A stretch of 64,000 bases of DNA, from positions 65,195,007 to 65,259,006 of the forward strand of contig NC_045426.1 in the NCBI RefSeq assembly GCF_902635505.1. The letters run 5' to 3'. The translations under genes were made by a program, and so were the position numbers. Below are positions 41,001 to 53,221 of the stretch, one piece after another (positions within the stretch are counted from its first letter, which is position 1; the number at the start of each line of letters is the position of its first letter). Source of the DNA: Sarcophilus harrisii (lineage: Eukaryota; Chordata; Mammalia; Dasyuromorphia; Dasyuridae). The notes under the pieces are model-generated. The model worked only from the letters and a program-made list of their open reading frames with translations. It searched no databases and had not been told where the DNA came from.

Positions 41001-41954
41001 CTCTCAAAATGTGGATTCTATCAGTCCTCAGTACTGGTTTTTGGCAATGCCTCCACTTTCTCTAGAAAAGAGACTTTCAAAGGGGTCCTTAGAAACTTTA
41101 TTGGCCCTTGTGACTCAGAACTAAGTACATTATTCACAAAACAACCTTTCAGGTGAAGATTTATATAAATAATACTCTTCTTCCTCAAGATACAAAAATG
41201 TATTATTCCAACTTCTCTCTGTATCATTCTGTCCTTCCTCCAAAAACACTCCTATACTATAATTCCCTCCACATTTTATTCTTTGAGCTTCAACTTTATA
41301 GCACATTTTGAGGAGTAGCTTCACATTCTTTTGTTTTATGTCAGAGAAAGGGCCATAATACCTCCCCATTTTTCTCATGTCTCTTGAATTGTCTGACAGT
41401 TTTCAGATGATCAGCATAGGTTATATTGTCATATCTGCCAATGAAATACTAGATAGGAATTGGAAGAATACTTATTAAAACTTGGTCTACTGGATAACAT
41501 TATTAGAACTTGTTTTTGTTTCTCAGTTCAGATCTATTTACTAACTCCTTGAATCCCTTGGCTACCATAACACATTAAAAAAATAAGTTTTAATGTTCTC
41601 TTACAATAGTTAGCTCATGCATCCCTCCCCATCACTCCTATTCCAGAGAGCTGTTCCATATAACATTTTTAGAGAAGAAGAAAGAATAACTGATCGATAC
41701 ATTCAGAGTCCAAGAATGTATAGTGTCAAACATCTTTGTACTTCCTACCTCCAGTTTGGAGGGGAATGTCATATCTTTAAGTTTTGCCTAATGCACTTTT
41801 AAATATGATGTGTTTGAGTTTAACATCAGAAAATTTCACTGTCATAGGAACATTATTTTGTTTTGTGATATGTTCTCCAAAGTCCTACCCTATTGCCCCA
41901 TTGTTGCATATATTAATTTCATACATGATGCTTTGATAAGTAAAATCAGAAAAC
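38021..41954. other. About 3.9 kb downstream of SEC61G without recognisable gene
   Basis: AT-rich sequence with few clear repeats. Open frames are short and overlap on both strands. An AATAAA at 38271 could serve a longer SEC61G 3' end. The stretch near 41030-41120 (CTTTCAAAGGGGTCCTTAGA, GGCCCTTGTGACTCAGAACT) may be a hAT-like remnant, but the evidence is weak. Confidence 0.5.
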
Positions 41955-43205
41955 TTTTTTTTTTCTAAATTATAACTTTTTATTGATTGAACATAAGCAT
42001 TGGTAATTTTTTACATTATCCCTTGCACTCACTTCTGTTCCGACTTTTCCATTTCCTCCCTCCACCTGTCCCATAGATGGCAGGCAGTCTTATATATGTT
42101 AAATATGTTATAGTATATCCTGGGATACAATCTATGTGTGCAGAACCGTACAGTTGTTGCACAAGAAGAATTGGATTCAGAAGGAAAAATAACCTGGAAA
42201 GAAAAACAAAAATGCAAGTAGTCCACATTCATTTCCCAGTGTTCCTTCTCTGGGTGTAGCTGATTCTGTCCATCATTGATCAATTGGAACTGAATTAGAT
42301 CTTCTCTTTGTTGAAGAAATCCACTTCCATCAGAATATATCCTCATACAGTATTGCTGTTGAAATGTATAATGATCTGGTTTCTGCTCATTTTACTCAGC
42401 ATCGGTTCATGTAAGTCTTTCCAAGCCCCTCTGTATTTATCCTGCTGGTCATTTCTTATAGAACAGTAATATTCCATAACATTCATATACCGCAATTTAC
42501 CCAACCATTCTTCAATCGATGGGCATCCATTTTTCAGTTTCTAGCCACTACAAAAAGGGCTGCCACAAACATTTTGGCAAATACAGGTCCCTTTCCCTTC
42601 TTTAATATCTCTTTGGGAGATAAGCCCAGTAGTAGCACTGCTGGATCAAAGGGTATGCACAGTTTGACAACTTTTTGAGCATAATTCCAGATTGCTCTCC
42701 AGAATGGTTGGATTTGTTCACAACTCCACCAACAATGCACCAATGTCCCAGTTTTCCCGCATCCCCTCCAACATTCATCATTATTTTTTCCTGTCATTTT
42801 AGCCAATCTGACAGGTGTGTAGTAGTATCTCAGAGTTGTCTTAATTTGCAGTTCTCGGATCAATAGTGATTTGGAACACCCTTTCAATTTCATCATCTGA
42901 AAATTGTTCATATTTTTTGACAATTTATCAATTGGAGAACGGCTTAATTTCTTTAAATTAGAGTCAATTCTCTATGTATTTTGGAAATGAGGCCTTTATC
43001 AGAACCTTTAACTGTAAAAATGTTTTCCCAGTTTATTGCTTCCCTTCTAATCTTGTTTGCAATAGTTTTGTTTGTACAAAGACTTTTTAATTTGATATAA
43101 TCAAAATTTTCTATTTTGTGATCAATAATGATCTCTGTCACAAATTCCTTCCTCCTCTAGGGAGGTAAACTATCTTATGTTCCTCTAATTTATTTATAAT
43201 CTCGT
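41955..43205 (-). mobile_element. LINE-1 3' end, antisense, fairly well kept
   Basis: After a poly(T) the + strand reads the reverse complement of an L1 3' UTR and ORF2 C-terminus. The minus-strand frame 42534-42923 is open for 129 codons and shows KSLLIRELQIKTTLRYYYTP, VRLAKMTGKNNDECWRGCGK, TGTLVHCWWSCEQIQPFWRA, IPFDPAVLLLGLSPKEILKK and FVAALFVVARN. Possible target repeats TCAGAAA flank it (41946-41952, 43206-43212). 5'-truncated, with frame breaks outside the long frame. Confidence 0.93.
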
Positions 43206-43944
43206 TCAGAAAGAACTTTTCAATGAACTTTTTAGCTATTGATGTCAAATGAGACATAAAATGGGAACGTATGCCATATCAGTGTTTACCTAAACCATTA
43301 AGGATATCTTGCGCAGGCTAAATGAAAAATGACTAAGTCCTCCAGATGCTCTTGTTAGATGACATACTGGTTGATTCAAGTCAGTGCTCCATTTAGATTT
43401 AGGATTATTTGGGCATCAGCCTAATAGAAAAAAGCAGATCAATGCAATATACCTATTGTCCAGGCTGTCATGCAATTGAATGGGTAGTCTGTTTAGTTAG
43501 TATACCATATATATATATATATACGTACATATATATATGTATGTACATATAATTTTATACACACCTTGTTGCTCATCCTGTCAAACCTCATTTTGCATAT
43601 TAGGAGTTTATGCCCAAAGCAATAAAGTGACATGCCAATGGGCAGGAAGGCAGTAAAAGTCTGAGAAGTTTAAACTCAAATTTTTCCCACCCCAAATATT
43701 GGCGTTTATACACTGTAACACTTTGCTGACTAGTAAAAGAATAAGCTATATTACTTTGGAAATTATGTGGTATTTTTAATGATCACAAAATTCAAAATGC
43801 AAATTCATCTTTTATAATTTAAATCTTCTTGGAATGAGACTGTACAGTTGTTACTCTTGCCTGATGTCTGAAGAATCAAATTTATGGGTGATTCAAAACA
43901 TAAATTACAAGTTAGTTATAACACATTTGTAATGTAAGTAGTTA
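43206..43944. other. No gene; (TA)n tract and antisense MIR
   Basis: An AT/ACGT-type repeat is at 43506-43552 (ATATATATATACGTACATAT). A decayed antisense MIR is at about 43565-43720 (CACCTTGTTGCTCATCCTGT, GACATGCCAATGGGC). Nothing else is recognised. Confidence 0.55.
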
Positions 43945-44510
43945 ATAAGCATTTATTAAGTCCCTACAATGTGCTTGGCTTTGTATTATTATGCTGAGGA
44001 TACAAGGTAAAAGTGAAAGCCCCTGTTTTCCAAAAAATTTGCAATAATAGAAATAGCATTTACATATATAGGCATTTAAAAGAGGCATACATAGTTGATT
44101 GAAGTTAATCTGTGAGGAAAGCCATTAGCAGCTTGGAGGATCAGGAAAAGCTGTTCCCTGAATATGGTACTATCTGAGTCTTGACAGAAATCAGGGATTC
44201 CAAGAGCCAAAAGAGAGAGCATTTCAGGCAGTAGTTCAAGTGCATGGATCTAGGAATTGGAGTGCTGTATGAGAGAAACAGCAAATAGGCTAGCATGATT
44301 GTGCTATAGAGTGTGTGGAGAGATGTAAAAAAAAAAAATTTGAAAGCTGGAAAGGCCCAGATTGTGAAGAGCTTCAGGTTGCAAACAAATTCATGTTTGA
44401 GCCAGAGATAATTGGAGTGTATTGACTAGCAGGGGGATATGGGCAGACTTGGGCAATAGGAAAATCATTTTGATGACTATGTGGGAGAGTAATGATGGGA
44501 CAGTCTCCTA
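43945..44510 (+). mobile_element. L2 LINE 3' end
   Basis: L2 opening AAGCATTTATTAAGTCCCTA, CAATGTGCTTGGCTTTG, GAGGATACAAGG, then the downstream L2 segment GAGCATTTCAGGCAGTAGTT, GCCCAGATTGTGAAGAGCTT, CAGGGGGATATGGGCAGACT and TCATTTTGATGACTATGTGG. It is similar in layout to 21890-22670. Confidence 0.75.
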
Positions 44511-45525
44511 TTAACAACACGAATGCTTCTTGTCTAAAATCTCGAGTAGCATTTTCGTTTTTTTTTGTTTTTTTTTTTTTTGATCATAGTATGAATTCTG
44601 CATATCCAAATTTCCCTAGAGCACAAATCTGATCTAGTCAATAACCTCAATTATCTCTGGATCAAATATAAACTCTAGTTTGCCATATATGCTGCCTGTG
44701 GAACAAGGGGCAAGGAAAGCCACATATCTGTGCTGTTCCTTATTGGCATCTGTCCTATAACTGCTACCCCTTTGTGACAGTATCACTCTTCAGGAATAAC
44801 TCCTGTTTTGCATTACAATGATCTTTATAAGAGAAGAAACATAGGGACAAGCTTTTGTGTGGGTGTTGAGATTGGGGAATTAAAATTAAATCCTGGAAGC
44901 AGCAACATATTTCTTGCTATGAAAACATGCTTGTCACTTGTCCTTAAAAATATTTTCTCAGTTATAATTTTTGAGAAATATATAGTCATACTTTGGCAGT
45001 TTCCATTTTCTTCAAGTCATGTCCTGAACATAAGACCAGATCTCTGATTTTACGTATATTTAGTAGTCATTAAAGGCTGGCATAACTTAAGTAGCTAATA
45101 TTATTGACTTTATTTTTATAGTTCTATTTTATATGACTTGCAACACATTAAAGATAATTTTCAAAAAAACCCAAAAAACTTCAGAGCATAATCAACGAGC
45201 ATTTATAAGCATTTGTAATTTTCTGGGCACTGCTAGTACTGTTGACAATTCAATTGCTATTTTTTCCTTCAGGGTCCACAAAGAGAATAATGGAAAATAA
45301 CATGTAAATTACCATTGTGCTAGTTCTGAACTAGAAACTGAGAGCTCTGGTTTCAGTTCCTTTTCTCACACTGGAGATGTTGCCTTGAACATATTGCTTC
45401 CTGCCTCCATTTCTTCTGCAAACTGGGGGTAGTGTTCTTGGCACTACCTATATATAAAGCTTTGTTGCAAGGAAAGAGTTTTGTAAATTTTAGAAGTTTA
45501 TAAAAGACTAGTACATTATATTCAA
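44511..45525. other. No gene recognised
   Basis: A T-rich run (44553-44581) follows the L2. The remaining sequence shows no familiar repeat and no credible open frame. Confidence 0.5.
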
Positions 45526-45955
45526 TTCAACAAGCATTAATTAAACACAAATAGATGCTGGAGATATAAAGATACTGAACAAGCTTTGCTCTGAAAGTAT
45601 AATACAATCTGTTAGGACAGTTTTAGGAATTAGAAAGGATTTAAGAAATCACCTCATTAAAAGTCCCAATTTTACAGATTGAGAAAATTGCCAGATTAAG
45701 TCACTGACCCAAGGTTTTACAGCTACCTGATAGAAACAGGGTTAGAACCCAAATTTCCCTGAATCCTCATCCAAATCTATTTTCATTACCTGATAATCCC
45801 TTTTGAACCAGAAATTAATAGTTTCTTTTTTAAACAGTGAAGAATATTTAAAGCATTTCAATACATGCTTTTTGTCAGCAAATAAATATTTGACAAGTAC
45901 CTCATATGTGCCAGGCACTGTGGTAAGTGCCATGCAAAGCATGGCAAAAACAAAA
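45526..45955. mobile_element. L2 fragments around an antisense MIR
   Basis: L2-type phrases flank the region: AATTCAACAAGCATTAATTA then GCTGGAGATATAAAGATAC (45526-45600), and GACAAGTACCTCATATGTGC with CAGGCACTGTGGTAAGTGCC (45885-45940). Between them is an antisense MIR at 45640-45790 (CAATTTTACAGATTGAGAAA, AGTCACTGACCCAAGG, GGGTTAGAACCCAAATTTCC). Confidence 0.65.
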
Positions 45956-48594
45956 AAAAAACCTAGTCTCTCTTTAAAAAGGGTCCTATTGTGGGCATTT
46001 TCCGTCTTTCTGGGAGCACTAAAAAAACTTTGTTTTGGAGGGTGGTAGTGGAGAGAGGATTGTTGAGTTGGGGTATACACAGAATGTCAATAGGCATTAG
46101 AAGAAAAACGATTTAAATGCACATCTGATAGATTCTTAATAGAGTTAGAAATGACTAAAGATTATCTAGCCTTAGGGATCACAAAAAACCTGGATTTGGA
46201 TTGCTTTCAGTTCTTCAAATTATAATATGCAGTGTTTATCCCTTGGCTTGGCCCATTATGTATTCAAATTAACCAGTTTTTACAAAGAGAAACATTTTGC
46301 TACTGCTGCTTCAGTTAGACAGGTGATAGGAATGAAAACAAACATGTAAATTTAGGTAGGAGATGGCCATTGTGTATGTCTGCTCTTCTTGTTTTATAAA
46401 TTAAAAAGTAGCAGTAATGAATCTAACTCCCTTTCTACCAAAGGGACATTTTAATAGAGCACATCATCTATTTAAAAAAAAATAAAAAATAAAAGTTTTC
46501 TATAAATCTATGAGGGAATTGCTAAAACACTGAATTTTCCTTATTTTTTCCCCTATAACTTCCTTCTCTCCCCCTCAAACTAAAATACTTATGTGCAATT
46601 TACATGTGTGGGTGTGTGTAGGTAGGGAAATATAGCATTTAAACAACTGTTTATTTGCATTTCTCAATACAAAGTTTGTAGCACATGAAACCATTTGTTT
46701 TAATTTTTCTTAATTGTTGTTTATAGCCTCTGGTTTGTGATCACTTTCTTTGAAAAATAGTTATTTTCAATTAAATTTCATTGACATTTTTTGATAATGA
46801 GAAACACAGCTGAACTAGTGCATTCATTTCCCTAGGACAGAATCCCTATTTGAAGTACTACTACACCATTCATACTTCATCATGAATGAGTTCATGGGTT
46901 CTCCTTATGGGTCTTGGGGCAAGCCACTGAATTTCTCTATGCGTCAGTATCCTTATCTGAAAAATGATTGGAGTTGGATTAGATAAATAATAAAGTCAAT
47001 TCCTATTCTAAATTTATGATCATATTCTGAATATGGTCACTTTCTGAAGATGCCCTGTGAACTAGATATTTCAAACTAAGTGAAACATTACTAGATTCCC
47101 TCCTCACTGCTTAGTGGGTCTCTGTATAACAAGTGTCTTAACAACAAAACATCATCTGATAGTATCAGTTCTGACACACACAGTGGCCATGTTAATTTTT
47201 CTTATAAGAAAGTAAATTATTTGAAAATTCTATGATAATCTTCTTTTGGTAAAGTTAGGGAGTCTATTGCCCTCAGCAGCAGAATCTTCATGAACTCTTC
47301 AGAGTGGAGCTAATTCAATGATTCAAGTGCTGAAAAGTTTTATAATAAGCAGGAGCAAAAGGAATTGAACACCATGTAAATATAATTATATATACCATTT
47401 AAAATGCTATAGGTGAGGTGTCAGCTGCTTGTTTCCTTCTAAATCTAGTCCAGGGTTGTAGCAGAGATAGCTAACTTGGAGATTTTATTTTGTTTTTAAT
47501 GGAAAAAAGATGGGGAGGGGGAAGACATTCTTTCTATGCCCCAGCAAAAATGAGATACCATAGCTACCCCACCCCTCTACCAACAGAAAATTGTTTAAGC
47601 AACAGTAACAGCCACCATTATCTCTGTCACCACCACCAAACACTGATATCCTACTTCCAGTTTTCATGAATTTAAATGCTTTTAGAAAAGCTGGCTTCTC
47701 TCCACTTTGACTATTGCAAATCTCATTACCAGTGTTTGCAAAAGTCCTGGAAGGCAAAATATTTTTAACTACCCTCTCAACCCCAAAGTCAATTACAGTA
47801 TTGTAGATGATATAAGCAGGCAAATCTTTTCTGAAATGGGCTGTTTAAGGAATTTAATTTTATGAGGTTGCAACCATTAACCTTAACCCATAGTTCCAGT
47901 ACTGCTGTAATGAGAATGGTAGATAGCAAAAGAGGTAGAGAGTAGAATGTGAGTAAATAAATGTGGCTTTATGCAGTCCAGAAAATCATCTTGTGTACTA
48001 TGCAGAATATCTTAGTGTCCATGTAGAAATTCACAATTGGAGTTTGCAAGCTAGTACTGACTACTAATGGGAAAATTCTATTTTTCTTATTTGCAGCTTG
48101 GTAGAAATTATCATGTTTTCCCCATAGCTCCCTTTCAGAACAATAATTGACTGAAACTGTCTCATATGATGAATACTCATGGCCTTTGTTAACTGACAAT
48201 CTTTTTTTTTTATTTAGCTTAGAGATCACCTCTCATTTGTTATGAATTTAAAAGCAGTACAACCAGTGTTTGCTCTTCCTTTATTACAAACCTTTGATAT
48301 AATTGACTGGTGAGATGCATAAATCAGTTTTGCTAACCATTCCTACCATGACCTCAATGCCCTTTACTAAATCTTATGAGATTATTGTGAAGACAAGTGC
48401 TTTGCTTCTTCCCACTCCCTCCCCCTCCCAAGCTTATCATCTTTTATTGTATTATTCTTATTTCCTTTGCATTATTTTATAATTCATCCTTTGTCAGTAG
48501 AAAAGAGTAGACTCTTTAAGAAGATGGTTAATCTTCTTAACATACATAATGTTAAGAGAATAGATAATTCTTAGAGAATACATAAAATCTTATT
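45956..48594. other. No gene; one MIR piece
   Basis: A MIR (+) remnant is at about 46895-47010 (CTTGGGGCAAGCCACTGAAT, CTTATCTGAAAAATGATTGG). Small open frames at 47485-47823 and 47969-48229 on the minus strand show no known domain. Otherwise unassigned AT-rich DNA. Confidence 0.5.
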
Positions 48595-48770
48595 TTATCC
48601 TCAAAACAATTCAGGTGCAATTACTATTAATCCCATTTTACAGATGAGGAAATTGAGCCTCAGATTTAGTGATTTGCTCAGGGTCACACAATTAGTAAAT
48701 ATCTGAAGCCATTTGACCTCCAACTCCAAGTCCAGTGCTTTATTTTCACTATCACCCAGCTGCATACATT
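48595..48770 (-). mobile_element. MIR SINE, antisense
   Basis: TTACTATTAATCCCATTTTA, CAGATGAGGAAATTGAGCCT, TGATTTGCTCAGGGTCACAC, AATTAGTAAATATCTGAAGC and CCAAGTCCAGTGCTTTATTT give the antisense MIR order. Confidence 0.8.
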
Positions 48771-50595
48771 ATCGATTCATTTAAAGTGATTTGTATGCTG
48801 AATTATTTTTAAAAATTCATTCTGCTACTTAGCTGGTTCTATCATTGCACTTAGCTTCTTTTTTAGACATTTTCAATATTCAAATTGAGGAAGGTTATTT
48901 GACAACTGTAAAGAGAATGAATTAAGGAGGCAAGAATGGCCTTCATTTGAGGGTCTAAATGACTAGAGACATCTCTTCCAGATCTCAAATTACGTGACTA
49001 AGTAGATTGCAAAGATGCAGAGCATTCTTGAGGAAACTTGGAAACTGCATGTGAAAGAGGAAAGGAAAGAACCTGACTATAGATTCTTCTGTCTATGGAG
49101 ATTCTGTGCACAAATCAGATTTCAAAATCCATTAAAGTAAGCCTCCATATTTTCACAGCATTCCTTCTTCCAGACACAGGAGTCTCAGCATGGTGAAACC
49201 TGTTCATCCAAAGGAGTCAACTAGAAATGGGGGTTGTCTCTAGTTGTACTGATCTTTACCTGGACACTGAACCTACAAGGCTCCAGAAGAAAAAGTGAAG
49301 CTGGTTGTGAGAAATACTGAAAAGTTAGATTTCCATAGAATGTTGTAAGAGATCTGTTGTGGACTAGCATTGGATGATCCCAGCAATGCAAACTGCATTG
49401 CTTCTTCATGTCTTGAAAAGATGAAGCAAGATCAAGGGGTAAAACAGGAGAGGCTATCCCAGCTTGGGTAAACCCTTCTGGACTTCATGCTAGAGCTTCG
49501 GGAAGCAGATCACCAATCCAATGTGCATCTGCTATAGGAGTCAAGCAGATGCTGGGAAGGAGTCAATCAGGTTGTCCCAAAGGGCCAAGGCTGGCATCCC
49601 AGAGCTGAGAGTATCCCATCCTTAGCATGATCCTTAGCACTCCAATTTGGAGTGAATATCAGAATGAATCTCATATCAGCCAGTTCCTGAGTGAGTGTTT
49701 CTGAGGATCTGAAGGGTATGAAGGCTGCAGAAGACTGGCAGGTAACCCAGCATCCCGAAGCATCTGCTTGCTGCACTGTCCTTGCTGAGCATCAGAGGAC
49801 AAAACTAGAAGGTGGATATTCTTCAATTATCTCAGAGGGTACTGGGGGATCAATATCCCCTACTTGAGGAGAAAAAGGGGCAGGAATCTGGACTCCTGTG
49901 TCTCAGTGTTCCTGCTTTGATGTGTCAAGAAGGAAGATTACTATTTCCAAACCTATCCCAGACCATTGAACCATTAAGTGAAAGACCCTGTGTCCACTGT
50001 TGGGTTATACCTGAAATGTTCTTGTCTTTTACAAGGTTCTCCATTGCTTCCTCATTTAAAGATCCCTCATTATCCCTTCGTGGTTACTGTCACACCCATT
50101 TTTTCTCCTGTTCCCCTCTTCCAGGAACAAAGGCTGGTCCCATGACTCTCTGGCTAATTAATTTTTGTACATGTTACTATTCATTTCTCTGAGCATTTCT
50201 CCAGAAGGGAATTCCCAGTCTACTACTAGACTCCCTGGATCTAGTCCTTCCATTTCCAGCTTTCCCTTGCAAGAGGATGAGTCCCATAAAGTAGGCTCCC
50301 GGCTCACCAATTCCCTTCCATATTGAAAGCTGAAGCAAACATTCCCAAGTGTTTATATTCTCTTATATTCTGTTCATTTTTTTTAATAAGTCAATCTTGT
50401 TCCAGCTGCTTAAAAACATATAAGAAGCACTCTAGTTTCTGTACTCATGTTTTATTTCTTCTTAGAATCCATCAAGTCCTTTGAGGAACATAAATTTTAA
50501 CCTCTTCCAGTCATATACTCTTTGAATTGTAGTAAACCTTTCTTTTTACCCTACATAATATAAAGTGAAAGGAATTCTAGCATTTAATATGCTTT
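48771..50595. other. Unassigned, moderately GC-richer stretch
   Basis: No repeat family was recognised across most of this 1.8 kb. The + strand has a 126-codon open frame at 49812-50192, but it has no known motif, no clear Kozak start and no homolog I recognise. One phrase near 49306-49350 resembles 26285-26330. It may contain an unnamed old repeat, possibly LTR- or DNA-transposon-derived. That is a guess. Confidence 0.4.
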
Positions 50596-50810
50596 TGCAT
50601 ATTTTTATTGTTGTTCATTTCATTCATTACTTTGTTATTTCGTTTGGCAAAGATATCGGAGTATTTTGTCATTTCCTTCATCTCATTTTGCACGAGTTAA
50701 CAGGTAAATAAGATAAAGTGACAGGCTCACAAGGTACTAAATGTTTGAGGCTGGATTTGAATTCGGTAAGATGAATTTTCTAGACTCTAGGCCTGGCCAG
50801 GCCTTCTTTT
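50596..50810 (-). mobile_element. MAR1-type SINE, antisense, decayed
   Basis: TTGTTGTTCATTTCATTCAT, TTTGGCAAAGATATCGGAGT, TCATTTCCTTCATCTCATTT, GGCTGGATTTGAATTCGGTA and a closing TCTAGACTCTAGGCCTGGCC give the antisense order of the SINE. Confidence 0.65.
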
Positions 50811-50864
50811 CAATATATATATTTGTTTCACAGAAGTCAGTTAACGAATGAATGTTGAGGTAGA

Positions 50865-51165
50865 TAGCGTATTGGAGTTGACATCATTAGGGACCTGAGT
50901 TCAATCTAAACTTTCAGACTTCTTGGTGATATCACCACTTAATCTTTCCAAGACTTAATTTTTTCATCTGTAAAACAGAGTTTATTTACATGTCTTATCT
51001 CGCAGGATTGAGACAAAGGTCCAAGATCTGGATCCTTTCTCTGCTGCTAACCAGTTGTATAAACTTGGACAAATTACGTGACTTCCCAATCCTCAGCTCC
51101 TTCATCCATAGAATAAGGAAGGTGAGAAAAATAATTTCTAAGGTACCTTCTAAGCTGTGGCACTT
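50865..51165 (+). mobile_element. Two MIR-type SINE pieces in tandem
   Basis: Piece one (50865-51010): GGGACCTGAGTTCAATCTAA, GACTTAATTTTTTCATCTGT. Piece two (51015-51165): AAGATCTGGATCCTTTCTC, CCAGTTGTATAAACTTGGAC, TCCATAGAATAAGGAAGGTG. Both are in sense. Each lacks the terminal 3' part. Confidence 0.6.
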
Positions 51166-51203
51166 CATATGGTTTTTGAGAGGGAAGCTTTTTAAATACC
51201 TTT

Positions 51204-51252
51204 AGATAGATAGGTAGATGGATGGATAGCTAGATACATACATATATATGTA
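51204..51252 (+). repeat. (GATA)n/(TACA)n microsatellite
   Basis: Interrupted GATA/GGAT units followed by ATACATAC units. Confidence 0.7.
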
Positions 51253-51384
51253 TACATTTATTTGTATGTTTGGATGAATCTAGACAGCTTTCTTTGGTTC
51301 AGACCTGTGATTTCATAGATAGTGAATTTTTTGGCATGGAAACCTCCAGTGACACTGCTCTATATCTTGTCTGCAACTCATTGT

Positions 51385-51760
51385 CTTTCAGATTTTCCTG
51401 GGGCATTGAGACGTTTGAGTGACTTGTCTCAGTGTCACACAACTAATATATGTCAGAGGCCAAATTTGCCACCAGTCCAGAAGGCAACAAGAATTTATTA
51501 AGTGCTAAACACCAGAGACACAAGGAAAGTCAAAAACAACCATTACTTCCCAAATCTGACATTCTAAAAGAGAAAATGATATGTAAATAGCTATGTGCAA
51601 ACAAAATAGAGACAGATTAGATTGAAGACAATTTCAAAGGGAGGCCATTGGCTTGCGATGGTGTGGTAGAAGCCAAAGTTCCCCAGGACAGGCCTCCTAC
51701 TTAAAATGGATTTTGAGTTGAGCCTGGAAGAAGTCAGGAGCCAGGTCTTTCTTATTCTAA
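51385..51760 (+). mobile_element. MIR (antisense) fragment followed by L2 3' piece
   Basis: 51385-51470 has an antisense MIR-like block (GAGTGACTTGTCTCAGTGTC then ACACAACTAATATATGTCAG). 51480-51760 begins AAGAATTTATTAAGTGCTAA with CACCAGAGACACAAGGAAAG and continues into L2-like GGAGGCCATTGGC and GAGCCTGGAAGAAGTCAGGA. Confidence 0.55.
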
Positions 51761-52735
51761 GACTGACTCTCCTTCCACTTTCTCTCATCCATTCAATTGA
51801 AGATAAAATGATTCCATGATGACTTAGCCTCCCCAAGCAATCTCATATTTTACATGAGGAAAGTAGGTGGAGTGCTTGTAAAAGCTGCTGTTAATCTTGT
51901 TGAGGAAAGGTTTATATTTTGATATAGCATAGCATGAATACTCCCAAAAGGGAAGGCAATGGGATTGTTCATCCAGAGAAAGCTACCACAAAGGACTCCC
52001 CATGGATTACAAACCCTTGTAAAAGCATCCTCTGTGGATGGCTTGTCACTAATAAGAAGGTGCATATTCTGAATGAATACTATCCTTTGTCATGATGGCA
52101 AGGTGCCAATTTCACCATGGGGAAAGATTTTTAAAAAGCAATAAAAAAAGATTCTTTTGTTTGGAAAATGAGATCCCATACTGACATTATCTTGTTGGGA
52201 GAATACATCTTGAGGGAACCAATGTCATGAATTTGTCTTGCCTCTCTGTGCCACAAATCTGACAATTCAAATAAATCCCCAGGACTCTTTGAACATCTCC
52301 CAGAAGTGTGTATTAGTCTGGTGAAATGGAGGCCAGAGGTAGTGCAGTCAACAAAGGAACAATGGCAAACTTCTAGAGAAGGTAGACTGGTAGCAAAGCA
52401 GGATGGAAATGTCTGCGGGATGAACTTGGTTGTGATGTCTTGGAACATCAGTTCCTGGGAGGTCACTACAGGGAGACTGCAAGGAAAGAGAGCTAGCACA
52501 GAATTTTGCAACACTAATCTCTGCATCCTGCTGTGAGTTTAAACTGACTGGGTCTTTGCCTACTGCGTTGGAGATGCAGGGGGGGATAGAATGAAGAATT
52601 GATTTGCCAACTCCCTTTAAAGGTATAGAGAAGGCAGCTACTTGGTCTGGTTGCTATGAATGATTCAATAACATTGATTTACTTTGTCAAGGCTTGATTT
52701 AATTCCTCATTATTTATTTTGAGTTCTGTTTTAAA
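51761..52735. other. No gene recognised
   Basis: Opposed open frames overlap at 52131-52536 (131 codons on the minus strand, 76 on the plus). No domain or family is recognised, so they are not called as genes. Confidence 0.45.
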
Positions 52736-52747
52736 TACACGTTCTTT

Positions 52748-53209
52748 TATTTTTTTTTATTAAAAGCTTTTTTATTTTTAAAAACATATGCATAGATAAT
52801 TTTCAACATTGACCTTTGCAAAAGCTTGTGTTCCAATTTTTTTCTTCTCTTTCCCCCATTCTCTTCCCTAAACAGCAAGTAATGCAATATGTTAAACATG
52901 TCCAATTCTTCTATACATATTTCCACAAGTATCATGCTGCACAAGAAAAATCAGACCAAAAAGGGAAAAAAAATGATAAAGAAAATGCAAGAAAACATCA
53001 ATTTTTTTAAAAAAAAGGTGAAAATGCTATGTTGTGATCCCACACTCAGTGCCCACAGTCCTTTCTCTGGATGCAGATAGTTCTCTCCATCACAAGTCCA
53101 TTGGAACTGGCCTGAATCACCTTGCAGTTGAAAAGAGCCATGTCTGTCAGAATTGATCATCTAATCTTGCTGTTGCTGAGTACAATGTTCTCCTGGTTCT
53201 GCTCTTAAG
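52748..53209 (-). mobile_element. Short LINE-1 3' end with near-perfect TSD
   Basis: The + strand reads a T-rich tail, AAAACATATGCATAGATAAT, TTCAACATTGACCTTTGC, AACAGCAAGTAATGCAATAT and on to CTGTTGCTGAGTACAATG. Flanking repeats TACACGTTCTTT (52736-52747) and TACATGTTCTTT (53210-53221) differ by one base. It is 5'-truncated within or just past the ORF2 end. Confidence 0.85.
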
Positions 53210-53221
53210 TACATGTTCTTT

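Noticed and set aside
49812-50192. 126-codon open frame
   Set aside because: No recognisable family, no supportive start context, no flanking splice pattern. Kept only as an unassigned region.
52131-52536. Opposed open frames of 131 and 76 codons
   Set aside because: They overlap on opposite strands, show no known motif, and such lengths are expected by chance in this amount of sequence.
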